Assembly (NCBI GenBank): GCA_947304695.1
Contig: CAMZBS010000002.1
Location: 1 to 64,000 of the forward strand
Direction of reading: 5' to 3'
Origin: an uncultured Prevotella sp.
GTDB lineage: Bacteria > Bacteroidota > Bacteroidia > Bacteroidales > Bacteroidaceae
Length of the DNA stretch: 64,000 nucleotides
Both the position numbers and the translations under genes were made by a program. The notes beneath the pieces are model-generated. The model saw only the letters and a program-made list of their open reading frames with translations. It did not search any database and had not been told where the DNA came from. Positions 35,075 through 42,997 of this stretch are shown one piece after another. Position 1 is the first letter of the stretch. The number at the start of each line of letters is the position of its first letter.

Positions 35075-35346
35075 TTGCTATTACTTGCCGTTGAATGTCC
35101 CATTTCAACTGTTCTGGCAGCACGAAGGTCGGCAACAATTTCTTCTGCCGAGCGGCTGTCTTGCCAAACACCTGCAAATCGGCTTGCCCATCCTTTGCGT
35201 GGCTTAGCCGTCTCCTTCTCGGATTTTGTCATGGAGCTGCTAAGCAAGGTGATGAGTTCCAGCTTTACGTTGTCACTCAAGTCTTTCAGTTCCGACCAGT
35301 ATTTGGCACTGATGGGCGACGTTATAGGTGAAATGGAAGTGTTCAT
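35071..35346 (-). CDS. Antitoxin-like protein (usual partner of a PIN toxin)
   Basis: This 91-residue protein starts at the ATG at 35346 (MNTSISPITSPIS), the first ATG after the promoter. It has a helical first part (SELKDLSDNVKLELITLLSS) and a C-terminal part GWASRFAGVWQDSRSAEEIV followed by ADLRAARTV. This W-x-D-x-R-x-x-x-x-I layout is common in Bacteroidales antitoxins encoded before PIN-domain toxins; I infer the family from memory of that pattern. The promoter carries a perfect palindrome over its -33 box, as expected for an autoregulated antitoxin operon. Confidence 0.7.
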   Translation of the reverse strand: MNTSISPITSPISAKYWSELKDLSDNVKLELITLLSSSMTKSEKETAKPRKGWASRFAGVWQDSRSAEEIVADLRAARTVEMGHSTASNSK

Positions 35347-35373
35347 AAACTCGCTATTTTCTGTTTCTGTTTG

Positions 35374-35412
35374 CAAATATAAGGAGTTTTTCTGATAATT
35401 CCAAATTATCAG
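35374..35412 (-). promoter_or_regulatory. Promoter and palindromic operator of the antitoxin-like operon
   Basis: On the minus strand TTTG (35405-35402), a 20-base spacer and TATATTTG (35381-35374) form a full promoter. A perfect 9-bp inverted repeat with a 3-base centre (35392-35400 with 35404-35412) covers the -33 box. This is the layout expected for self-repression by an antitoxin. Confidence 0.75.
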
Positions 35413-35570
35413 GTCAAAAATAAGGGCAAAAGCATTTACCGAACCTCAACCATAACGATAATATTTGCACGTTTTCGGGTGCAAAGATACGAAGAAAACC
35501 TGTAAAACGCGATATTTTACATAGGTGTACTCCTTTTTATCGCCCACCCAAAAATTTTTCTGCCAAAATA

Positions 35571-35602
35571 TTTGGCGGTTTCAATTAATTAACGTAAATT
35601 TG
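35571..35602 (+). promoter_or_regulatory. Full-consensus promoter upstream of the structured RNA
   Basis: TTTG (35571-35574), a 20-base spacer and TAAATTTG (35595-35602) make a good promoter on the plus strand. No gene starts near it, so it may drive a longer form of the RNA at 35710. The gap 35413-35570 holds a minus-strand TATCTTTG (35489-35482) and nothing else recognised. Confidence 0.55.
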
Positions 35603-35675
35603 CACCAAATCCCCTTTATGCTGATGCTGCACTCCGTCGGGAGGGCGGCGATTGAGGCGGGAGGGAAACATATAA

Positions 35676-35708
35676 TTTGGAAAGCGTTTATCAGCGCTTT
35701 GTTCTTTG
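35676..35708 (+). promoter_or_regulatory. Second promoter candidate next to the structured RNA
   Basis: TTTG (35676-35679), 21 bases, then GTTCTTTG (35701-35708). The -7 box deviates at TA. The expected start would be at about 35712, exactly where the closing stem of the RNA begins. Confidence 0.45.
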
Positions 35709-35709
35709 A

Positions 35710-35928
35710 CCACTGAAATCTCGCAAATTTCTTTCCGTCAGAAAGCAAAGCAGCGATGAATGCTCATTGTTGGAGTGTGTTCCCGCATGTTCCGCGCCTT
35801 TGGCGTGGGGTTGTGCTGTGGGAATATGTTTCGGCGTGAGGATTCTCCGTTGCTCGTCTTTGACGGAAGGGCAATGCGAGAGCCTCAGTGGTGAGACGAG
35901 TAGCGATACAGACTCTCACGTCTTTTTT
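35710..35928 (+). ncRNA. ssrS: Rod-shaped structured RNA, probable 6S RNA
   Basis: The sequence folds on itself into one long interrupted hairpin. Stems: 35710-35716 with 35885-35891 (7/7), 35719-35725 with 35875-35881 (7/7), 35733-35740 with 35861-35868 (8/8), 35749-35755 with 35848-35854 (one G-U), 35758-35766 with 35837-35845 (one mismatch), then an open bubble (35767-35778 against 35826-35836), 35779-35787 with 35817-35825 (two G-U), and a terminal hairpin 35792-35798 with 35802-35808. The core is about 182 bases. A long rod with a central bubble at this size is the architecture of 6S RNA, which binds housekeeping RNA polymerase. A terminator (35891-35928) follows. The structure is seen directly; the 6S identity is inferred. 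Confidence 0.65.
35891..35928 (+). terminator. Terminator of the structured RNA
   Basis: GTGAGA (35891-35896) pairs with TCTCAC (35914-35919), followed by GTCTTTTTTC. It would end the RNA just after its closing stem. Confidence 0.7.
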
Positions 35929-36019
35929 CTTTTTATATGGAAGCCGAAACTACTGAACCTGAATTAATGCCGAATCCGAAGAGTCTCATAGGCACTGAAA
36001 AAAGAACTACAACTATTCT

Positions 36020-37129
36020 ATGAGACGATTTTTACTCATTTTGTCCCTATTCGGGCTGCTGGCCAACAACCTACAGGCCGGTGAAGCCACAACAGACCAC
36101 TTTACAGTGAGTGACCTTGAAACAGATGAAGGCTACTATTATTTCGCTGTAAGTTTGGAAGGCTCACGCATCTACACTGCCTACAATATGGACATCCATT
36201 TACCTGAAGGTATCTCCCCTGTTTTGGATGAAGACGGCAATGTACAGGTGTTCCTTGTCAACGACGACGCAATGTATCCAACTACAGGTATCGGCTCAAA
36301 CAAGAAATTCCTTCATGAAGTTGGTGGTACTTGGGGGGTAGTAGGTCATCAAACGCTGAGATTAGTGTGCAATAGTCAAACGAATGCCGAACTAAAGAAA
36401 ACGTCTGGACTGTTGTTCATGGTCTATGTAAACGTCAGCCCTTACACCAAGGCTGGCAGCAACACAATGACCATTGACGTCATCAATCTGATTGAGAAGG
36501 AGAACGCCAAGCAGTACGACCCCGCCGACGAAGCCCACACGCTGACGGCTCCAAGCACGGCCACCCTCACCCTCAACATCTCCTCTGCCAACCAGTGGAG
36601 CACGTGCGTGCTGCCCTTTGAACTTGATCCACTGCCCGATGGTGTGCAGGCATATAGCTGCGGAAGCACCGACGGCGACTACCTGACATTGACCGAGGAG
36701 ACCAGCATGCAGGCTTATACGCCCTACATCCTCTTTGCAGAGAACGGCTACAGCCAGTCGCACACGGGCACCGTGCCTGCTGAGGGCTACGCTGCCGTTG
36801 TCTCGGCAGGCTATCTGCGCGGGGCTGTTGCCCAGCAGAGCATCGCCGAGGGCTACGTGCTGCAGAACCTCGACGACGGCGTGAAGTTCTACGCCTGCGG
36901 CGGCCAGACCTTCGTCATTCCCGAAGGCCGCTGCTGGCTCGACCTCAGCGGTCTCAACGCCCGTAATGCCTACGGCCTGCAGTCGCCCGAAGCCGCTGCT
37001 ATCACTGCCACGACGGCACAGACCGCCAACCCCCAGCCCGTCTACGACCTCAGTGGCCGTCGCGTGGCCACTCCCCAACCTGGCCATATCTATGTGGTGG
37101 AAGGTCGCAAAGTATTGAAAATCAAATAA
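36020..37129 (+). CDS. Secreted protein with cohesin-like domain and type IX-like tail
   Basis: This 369-residue protein has a signal peptide (about 1-20). Residues about 25-185 have the pattern of a cohesin-like sandwich: an initial YFAVSLEGSRIYTAYNMDIH strand pair (AYNMDIHLPEGI), then LLFMVYVNVSPYTKAGSNT and a final DVINL strand. The middle (about 190-335) is a second beta domain (WSTCVLPFELDPLP). The end, VYDLSGRRVATPQPGHIYVV, is a short type IX-like sorting tail. It starts a same-strand group with an LRR protein and a dockerin protein, so a scaffold role is possible. Cohesin assignment is by pattern only. No -7 box is seen in the 90-base leader. Confidence 0.7.
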   Translation: MRRFLLILSLFGLLANNLQAGEATTDHFTVSDLETDEGYYYFAVSLEGSRIYTAYNMDIHLPEGISPVLDEDGNVQVFLVNDDAMYPTTGIGSNKKFLHEVGGTWGVVGHQTLRLVCNSQTNAELKKTSGLLFMVYVNVSPYTKAGSNTMTIDVINLIEKENAKQYDPADEAHTLTAPSTATLTLNISSANQWSTCVLPFELDPLPDGVQAYSCGSTDGDYLTLTEETSMQAYTPYILFAENGYSQSHTGTVPAEGYAAVVSAGYLRGAVAQQSIAEGYVLQNLDDGVKFYACGGQTFVIPEGRCWLDLSGLNARNAYGLQSPEAAAITATTAQTANPQPVYDLSGRRVATPQPGHIYVVEGRKVLKIK

Positions 37130-37160
37130 CTACATCAATAACTAAAAACAATATCGCCTT

Positions 37161-40100
37161 ATGAAGAAACTATTCTTATTACCCATCCTGCTGTGCCTCT
37201 GCGTTTTGCAGGCATTCGCATTCGACTACACGGACGACAATGGCGTTACGTGGACGGTCAGCTATAATAATTATTATTATGGTGGTGCCTATCATTATTA
37301 TTATACCATTACTGCCGCAGCCAACTATGGCGACGAAGTGGTGATTCCTGAAACGGTCTATGAAGACGTGAGCGGCACGCCAACAGCCCGTACTATCGAG
37401 GCTATTGGCACTGAAGTGTTCAAAAACAATCTCATCCTGACCACCGTCACCCTGCCAGCCACTATGAAGTACATTGGCGATTATGCTTTCTATGGATGTA
37501 CTGGTCTGACCGCTGTCAACAACATGGATGGTGTGGAGTATATTTACTATAATGCTTTCCTGAACTGTACCTCACTTGCCAGTGTCGACTTGTCTTCTTG
37601 CCAAAGAATCGAATACAATGCCTTCTCTAATTGTTCTGCCCTAACGTCTATTGGCAGTCTTGCTGCCTGTAATTATGTTGGTAATAATGCATTCAACGGT
37701 TGTTCTAATTTGCAGACTGTTGACATTCAGGCGGGGACAACTATTGGTTATTACGCTTTTTATCAATGTTCTTCCCTCAAAACTGTCGGTACATTAAAGG
37801 ATTGTACGATAGGAAGTGAAGCTTTCCGAGGATGCACCAGTCTCACCGCTGTAGATTTATCGGAGGCTACGTCTGTAGGCAGTTATGCTTTTTATGGATG
37901 CTTTAAAATGACATCGGCAGGCGACCTGTCAGCCTTTGAAGCTATTGCCGATGGTGTATTTTATGATTGTGAAAAGCTTGACAGTGCCAACCTTTCTAAC
38001 TGCAAGACCATTGGCAACTCAGCATTCTACAATTGTTGGAAACTCAAGAATGTTGACCTGCACAATGTAAAAAGTATTGGTACGAAAGCTTTTGCTGGTT
38101 GTTCTTCTTTGGAGGAGGTCGGTGACATTTCTGCCTTTACCACCATTCCTGACTACCTGTTTAATGGCTGTACAAAGCTCAAGGACGTCAGCTTGCCCAA
38201 TGTAACAACCATTGGTAGCGGTGCTTTCTCCGGTTGTCAGACATTTACTGTAGTGAATTTGCCCGAAGTGACTACAATTAGTGAATCTGCTTTCAGTAGT
38301 TGCCAGGCACTCACCGAGATTAATTTGCCCAAAGTGATTACCATTGGCACCTTTGCTTTCAGTGGCTGCACCAACTTGAATGCCCCGCAGATTACATCGA
38401 CCAGCCTGACCAGTATTGGCAGCAGGGCTTTCTCAGTACCTGGCACTATTACGCTGATGACTACCACACCGCCCACGCTGGGTGGCAACGATGCCTTCGG
38501 TGATATGATGGTGATTCGTGTGCCCGATGCCGCCGTGGCTGCCTATCGTGCTGCCGATGTATGGAGCGATAGCAAAATAAAGCCGCGAATTTTGGGCATT
38601 GGCACCCAAATAGACTACGACGTCAATGTGACTGCACTGGCCGACAGCTCCGTTTTGCATAAGACTATCGGAGAAAATAATCTTGGCAATGTAGTGAGCC
38701 TGAAGGTTACGGGCAGCATCAACAGCTATGACATCATGGTGCTGCGCAACAAGACCGACAACCTGCACTACCTGGATTTGAGCGATGCCAACATCGTGGC
38801 CAGTAACTATGAATACTACACGGGCTATCACACGGAAGACAATGTGTTGGGTGGCTACAGCTTCTACGGACTTACAAAGCTACTGACCGTTAAACTGCCC
38901 CAAAGTATTACAGCTATAGGCAACTCTGCATTTTATGGTTGTTGCAATTTGAAGGAAGTAGAATTCCAGACAGGGATTGAGTCCATTGGTTCCAAAGCTT
39001 TTGTGGGATGTGGCAACTTGAGTAAATTGGAACTGAAAAGTGGTCTCAAGAACATTGGCTATGAAGCCTTTGGAGGCGATTACTATTATGATATTAACGG
39101 AAATTACATGTCAGGACGCGCCCCCAAATATACCGAAGTAATCCTTCCAGAAGGTCTTGAAAGCATTGGTTCCTATGCTTTCACATGCAACACCCAACTA
39201 AAGCGCATTGCCTTCCCCAGTTCGCTGAAGACCATTGGCAGTTATGCTTTCAGTTATTGCAGTAGCATTGACAGTATCAGCCTGCCTTTAAGTCTGCAAA
39301 ATATCCCAACTTACGCTTTCTATCGCTGTAGCAACTTGGTGAAAATAGAAATCCCCAGCACCATCCAGTCAGTGGGTAACTATGCTTTCTCCGATTGCCC
39401 CAAGCTGGCCGATGTCTACACCTACATTGCCGAACCTACGCCTATCGAGATGAACACGTTCAGCACTTACAAGTCGGCAGACCTGCATGTGCCCACCACC
39501 AGCTACTGGACCTATTGGTACAACACGCAGTGGAGCCAGTTCCGTTCGCTGCAGGAGTTCGATGCCGAATACCAATATTTCTACATCAACAACGACTTCT
39601 CCATCAACGACAAGGACGGCGAAGGCCACGGCGGCACCATGCAGGGCGAGAACATCGATGCCGACCTGAACCCCGGCTCCGGCCTGATTATCAATACCGA
39701 CCCGGAGAACCCGCAGAACCTGGACGAGGTACACATCAACGTGAACGACTCGCACTGCGGCTCCATCATTGCCAGCAACAACCTGAACGCACGCCGCGTT
39801 TACTTTGATATCACCGTGCAGAAAGGCCGCTGGTACTTCTTCTGTTTCCCCTTTGCTGTCCGCGTGACCAACATCACGGCTCCCAACCCCTACACCTGGC
39901 GCACCTACGATCCCAGCGAGCGTGCCAACGGCAAGACGGGATGGCAGAACTGGATTGGCGACTGGCTCTATGCCGGGCAGGGCTACATCTTCCACACCAG
40001 CAAGGCAGGCGTGCTCTCCGTCTGCGTGGAGCGTGAGGACGGAGGCATGAACTGGCAGGCCGACAACCGCCCGCACGACCTGCAGACCAATGCTGCCGAG

Positions 40101-41000
40101 AACCAGCAGGACGCTTCGTGGAACTTCATTGGCAACCCGCACACCAGCTACTACGACATTGACCAGACGGGATTCACCCAGCCCTTCACCGTGTGGAACG
40201 GAACGAGCTATGTGGCTGTGCGCCCAGGCGACGATGCCTACGCCCTGAGCCCCTTCCAGGCCTTCTTCATCCAGAAGCCCAACGGCAATGGCAACAACGC
40301 CATTAACTTCCCCGCCAACGGCCGCTACACGGAGAACCAGTGGGAAGTGGAAATGGAGAACAAGCTGAACGCCCGCCGTCTGCGCGGCGTGGACACCGAG
40401 CGCCAGATTGTGAACCTGACGGTGAGCGACGGAAAGACGGAGGACAAGGCCCGTGTGGTGTTCAACGAGAAGAAGCAGCAGGGCTATGAAGTGGAATGTG
40501 ATGCCGCCAAGTTCATGAGCTCAGGCGTGCCGCAGCTCTACACGCTGGACCAGCGCCAAGCCCGCTATGCCATCAACGAGCGCCCCTTGGGCGAGGTGCG
40601 GCTGGGCTACATGGCTGCCAAGCAGGGTGAGCTGACCATTGCTGCCGTGCGCATGGATCAGCCCGTGCTGCTGCGCGACAACAAGCTGCAGATTACCCAC
40701 GACCTGGCCATGGGCGGCTACACCTTCCAGAGCGAGGCCGGAACATTCGACAACCGCTTCACCCTCGTGCTCGATGCCAGCACCACGGGCATTGCCCAGC
40801 TGCGCGAGCAGACCGGCGTGAGCGTGCTGGCCGACCAGGGCGGCATCAGCCTGCAGGGCATTGGCACAGAGAACGTGAGCATCTACTCGCTGGGCGGCAC
40901 ACAGTTGGTGGCCCAGGCCACCGACGGCTTCGTACGCCTGCCCAAGGCTGCCTACCTGGTGAAGGTGGGACAGAAGACCACGAAGGTCATTGTCAGATAA
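37161..41000 (+). CDS. BspA-like leucine-rich-repeat surface protein
   Basis: This 1279-residue protein has a signal peptide (about 1-20). A long series of LRR_5/BspA-type repeats follows, each about 23 residues with the core I(G/E)xxAFxxCxxLxxV (examples: IGDYAFYGCTGLTAV, IGNSAFYNCWKLKNV). They fill about 75-440 and 555-770, broken by a non-repeat segment containing AVAAYRAADVWSDSKIKP. The C-terminal part (about 800-1279) includes a GWQNWIGDWLYAGQGYIFH domain common in Prevotella surface proteins and ends in a short tail (YLVKVGQKTTKVIVR). BspA relatives bind host proteins or other bacteria. The LRR half is AT-rich, the rest clearly GC-rich, as if joined from two sources. It lies 31 bases after the cohesin-like gene. 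Confidence 0.92.
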   Translation: MKKLFLLPILLCLCVLQAFAFDYTDDNGVTWTVSYNNYYYGGAYHYYYTITAAANYGDEVVIPETVYEDVSGTPTARTIEAIGTEVFKNNLILTTVTLPATMKYIGDYAFYGCTGLTAVNNMDGVEYIYYNAFLNCTSLASVDLSSCQRIEYNAFSNCSALTSIGSLAACNYVGNNAFNGCSNLQTVDIQAGTTIGYYAFYQCSSLKTVGTLKDCTIGSEAFRGCTSLTAVDLSEATSVGSYAFYGCFKMTSAGDLSAFEAIADGVFYDCEKLDSANLSNCKTIGNSAFYNCWKLKNVDLHNVKSIGTKAFAGCSSLEEVGDISAFTTIPDYLFNGCTKLKDVSLPNVTTIGSGAFSGCQTFTVVNLPEVTTISESAFSSCQALTEINLPKVITIGTFAFSGCTNLNAPQITSTSLTSIGSRAFSVPGTITLMTTTPPTLGGNDAFGDMMVIRVPDAAVAAYRAADVWSDSKIKPRILGIGTQIDYDVNVTALADSSVLHKTIGENNLGNVVSLKVTGSINSYDIMVLRNKTDNLHYLDLSDANIVASNYEYYTGYHTEDNVLGGYSFYGLTKLLTVKLPQSITAIGNSAFYGCCNLKEVEFQTGIESIGSKAFVGCGNLSKLELKSGLKNIGYEAFGGDYYYDINGNYMSGRAPKYTEVILPEGLESIGSYAFTCNTQLKRIAFPSSLKTIGSYAFSYCSSIDSISLPLSLQNIPTYAFYRCSNLVKIEIPSTIQSVGNYAFSDCPKLADVYTYIAEPTPIEMNTFSTYKSADLHVPTTSYWTYWYNTQWSQFRSLQEFDAEYQYFYINNDFSINDKDGEGHGGTMQGENIDADLNPGSGLIINTDPENPQNLDEVHINVNDSHCGSIIASNNLNARRVYFDITVQKGRWYFFCFPFAVRVTNITAPNPYTWRTYDPSERANGKTGWQNWIGDWLYAGQGYIFHTSKAGVLSVCVEREDGGMNWQADNRPHDLQTNAAENQQDASWNFIGNPHTSYYDIDQTGFTQPFTVWNGTSYVAVRPGDDAYALSPFQAFFIQKPNGNGNNAINFPANGRYTENQWEVEMENKLNARRLRGVDTERQIVNLTVSDGKTEDKARVVFNEKKQQGYEVECDAAKFMSSGVPQLYTLDQRQARYAINERPLGEVRLGYMAAKQGELTIAAVRMDQPVLLRDNKLQITHDLAMGGYTFQSEAGTFDNRFTLVLDASTTGIAQLREQTGVSVLADQGGISLQGIGTENVSIYSLGGTQLVAQATDGFVRLPKAAYLVKVGQKTTKVIVR

Positions 41001-41016
41001 ACATGCACATTTAGTA

Positions 41017-41856
41017 ATGAACCAAAAGACTATTCTCAACCTCGTCGTCGCCCTGCTCCTGCTGCTTCCGGCAGGGGCAGGGGCCGACGACGAGAATAAC
41101 CCCCAGAACCCGCCCGACCCCTACGCCTACTTCAGGGTGACGGTCACGGCCAGTCCTTCGGAGGCTGGCTACACATCGGGCGGCGGCATGTTCTATGAGG
41201 GACAGCAGGTAAGCGTGAGCACCTCGCTACGCTCTGCCGACTACACCTTCAGCCACTGGACGCTGAACGGCGTGGCGATAGACCAGCCACAGCAGTTTAC
41301 CTACACCATGGAGGCCCAGAAGCTGAACTTCGTGGCCGTCTATGACTTCACCCCGCTGAACCCGTCGGAGCCCACGATGCCCGACGACTACCGGCTCTAC
41401 GTCAATACCAACGAGGAGGGCAGCTGCACGTTTAACGTGACCAACGGCGCCCGCCACAAGGCCGACAACTACGTGCAGGTGGCCGCGCAGAACGTAAGCC
41501 CCGGCTACCAGTTCCAGGGCTGGTATGAGGGCGGACAGAAGCTGAGCGACAACCTGTCGTTCAACTACATGATGCCTTACGAAGACGCTACGCTGACGGC
41601 CCGCTTCGTCTACGACCCCGTGAGTCCCGACGACCCCTTCTCGCCCGACGGGCAGACCAGCATTGACAACCACAAGCTGGGCGACGTGAACGGCGACGGC
41701 GTGGTGAACATTAGCGATGCCGTGCTGCTCATTAACCACTACCTGAACGGCACCACCGACGAGCTGCCTGCCTCGGCTGCCGATGCCAACAGGGACGGGC
41801 AGGTGAACGTGAGCGACGCCGTGGAGATAGTGAACCGTTATCTGAACAACCTTTAA
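41017..41856 (+). CDS. Secreted dockerin-domain protein with two bacterial-repeat domains
   Basis: I chose the ATG at 41017 (MNQKTILNLVVALLLLLPAG), which starts the signal peptide, for 279 residues. Two InlB/Flg_new-type repeats follow: about 37-110 (VTASPSEAGYTSGGGMFYEG, then FSHWTLNG) and about 122-200 (YQFQGWYEGGQ). Residues about 221-279 are a type I dockerin with two calcium-binding loops, GDVNGDGVVNISDAV and DANRDGQVNVSDAV. Dockerins bind cohesins in cellulosome-like assemblies, and a cohesin-like protein is encoded two genes upstream. It starts 16 bases after the LRR gene. Ligand of the repeat domains is unknown. Confidence 0.9.
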   Translation: MNQKTILNLVVALLLLLPAGAGADDENNPQNPPDPYAYFRVTVTASPSEAGYTSGGGMFYEGQQVSVSTSLRSADYTFSHWTLNGVAIDQPQQFTYTMEAQKLNFVAVYDFTPLNPSEPTMPDDYRLYVNTNEEGSCTFNVTNGARHKADNYVQVAAQNVSPGYQFQGWYEGGQKLSDNLSFNYMMPYEDATLTARFVYDPVSPDDPFSPDGQTSIDNHKLGDVNGDGVVNISDAVLLINHYLNGTTDELPASAADANRDGQVNVSDAVEIVNRYLNNL

Positions 41857-41875
41857 TCCTTATAGAACCAACGCA

Positions 41876-42037
41876 ATGAAAAGACCTTACAAAAAGCCTC
41901 TCACCACCGTGTTCCGGATGCAACCGCAACAGATGATCTGCCAGTCGCTGCCCTACACTGAACAGCCAGGCGACCCAAGCCAGCCCATCCTGTCGCGCCG
42001 CAGCCGTGACGTCTGGGACGAAGAAGAGGAAGAATAA
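41876..42037 (+). CDS. Small protein with acidic WDEEEEE tail
   Basis: This 53-codon frame (MKRPYKKPLTTVFRMQPQQM, ending SRDVWDEEEEE) starts 19 bases after the dockerin gene. The layout (basic start, a QMICQS segment in the middle, an arginine-rich patch, and a tryptophan plus acidic run at the end) recurs in small Bacteroidales proteins near surface-protein genes, by my recollection. There is no signal peptide or known domain. It is followed by a strong terminator. Translation is supported by position, codon use and the recurring layout; function is unknown. Confidence 0.7.
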   Translation: MKRPYKKPLTTVFRMQPQQMICQSLPYTEQPGDPSQPILSRRSRDVWDEEEEE

Positions 42038-42046
42038 ACCGAAGCG

Positions 42047-42072
42047 AGGGACCCCAACAAGGGTCCCTTTTT
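42047..42072 (+). terminator. Terminator of the cohesin/LRR/dockerin group
   Basis: AGGGACCC (42047-42054) pairs with GGGTCCCT (42061-42068), followed by TTTTT. The convergent AEC gene ends 3 bases further on. Confidence 0.93.
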
Positions 42073-42074
42073 CC

Positions 42075-42995
42075 TTACAGCAGCGTGACCAGCAGCGGAA
42101 TGGTGATCATGGAAAGGAGGGTGGTGACAAAGGTGGTCTCGGTGATGAGCGTGGTGTCCTTGCCATAACGCAGGCAGAGGATGGTGCCGTAGGTGGCTAC
42201 GGGCATGGCGATGACCACCGTGTTGATGCCCACCACGAAGGGAGAAAAGCCCATGGGACGGCAAAGGAAATAGATGCCCAGGGGCAGCACGACGAGCCGC
42301 AGGAGCGTGGTGACGTAGACCACACGGTTGCCCAGCATGGCCCGCAGCGGCAGGTTTGACATGGACGAGCCGATGATGAGCAGGGCGGCAGGCACGGTGA
42401 TGTTGCCCAGCATGGTGAGCGGCTGGCTGATGAAGGCGGGAATGTTGTCTATCTGCAAGGCCACAATGAGCATGGTGAGATAGGCGGCCAGCATGGGCGT
42501 GGAATAGAGGGTCTTCAGTTTGGCCCTAACAGTGGAGAGCTGGGTGTCCAGGCTCTCGTCTTTTGCAATGAGCATGTTGCCCACGGTGAAGACGGCAAAG
42601 GTGTTGACAACATTGAGCAAGGCGGCGTAGAACACGGCCTCATGGCCGAAGATGGAGGCCACGACGGGATAGCCCATGAAGCCCACATTGCCGAACATGA
42701 GGGCGAAGCCCACCACACCCTCATCGTCAGGGCGGCGCACAATGTAGCGCGGCAACACGAAGGCAATGGCCGCCAGCACGATGTAGGTTATCAAGCTGAT
42801 GGCCAGCAGGGGAAGGATGAAACGGCGGTCGGGCAAGGTGCCGGTCATGGCCGACGACAGGATGAGTGCCGGGCAGGAAATGTCGATGACCAACTTAGAG
42901 AGGCGCTTGTCGAACGTGCCTCCCATATAACCCAGTTTGCCTGCCACGTAGCCCACTACGACAATGGCAAAGAGGGTCAGCATGACTACCAGCAT
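42075..42995 (-). CDS. AEC-family transporter (auxin efflux carrier type)
   Basis: This 306-residue inner-membrane protein has about ten helices. Family features include FDKRLSKLVIDISCPALILSS near 30, GFALMFGNVGFMGYPVVASI near 95, and PAALLIIGSSMSNLPLRA near 205. Bacterial members carry dicarboxylates, amino acids or similar anions; the substrate here is unknown. It is the last gene of a four-gene minus-strand operon and starts 2 bases after the beta-barrel gene stop. Confidence 0.93.
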   Translation of the reverse strand: MLVVMLTLFAIVVVGYVAGKLGYMGGTFDKRLSKLVIDISCPALILSSAMTGTLPDRRFILPLLAISLITYIVLAAIAFVLPRYIVRRPDDEGVVGFALMFGNVGFMGYPVVASIFGHEAVFYAALLNVVNTFAVFTVGNMLIAKDESLDTQLSTVRAKLKTLYSTPMLAAYLTMLIVALQIDNIPAFISQPLTMLGNITVPAALLIIGSSMSNLPLRAMLGNRVVYVTTLLRLVVLPLGIYFLCRPMGFSPFVVGINTVVIAMPVATYGTILCLRYGKDTTLITETTFVTTLLSMITIPLLVTLL

Positions 42996-42997
42996 GG

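Noticed and set aside
35033..35395. 120-codon plus-strand frame
   Set aside because: It overlaps the minus-strand antitoxin-like operon, which has a promoter, operator and ATGA coupling; the plus frame has none.
37400..39420. Possible CRISPR-like or tandem DNA repeat in the LRR gene
   Set aside because: The periodicity is in the protein (LRR units of about 23 residues); DNA copies are diverged and lie within an intact reading frame.
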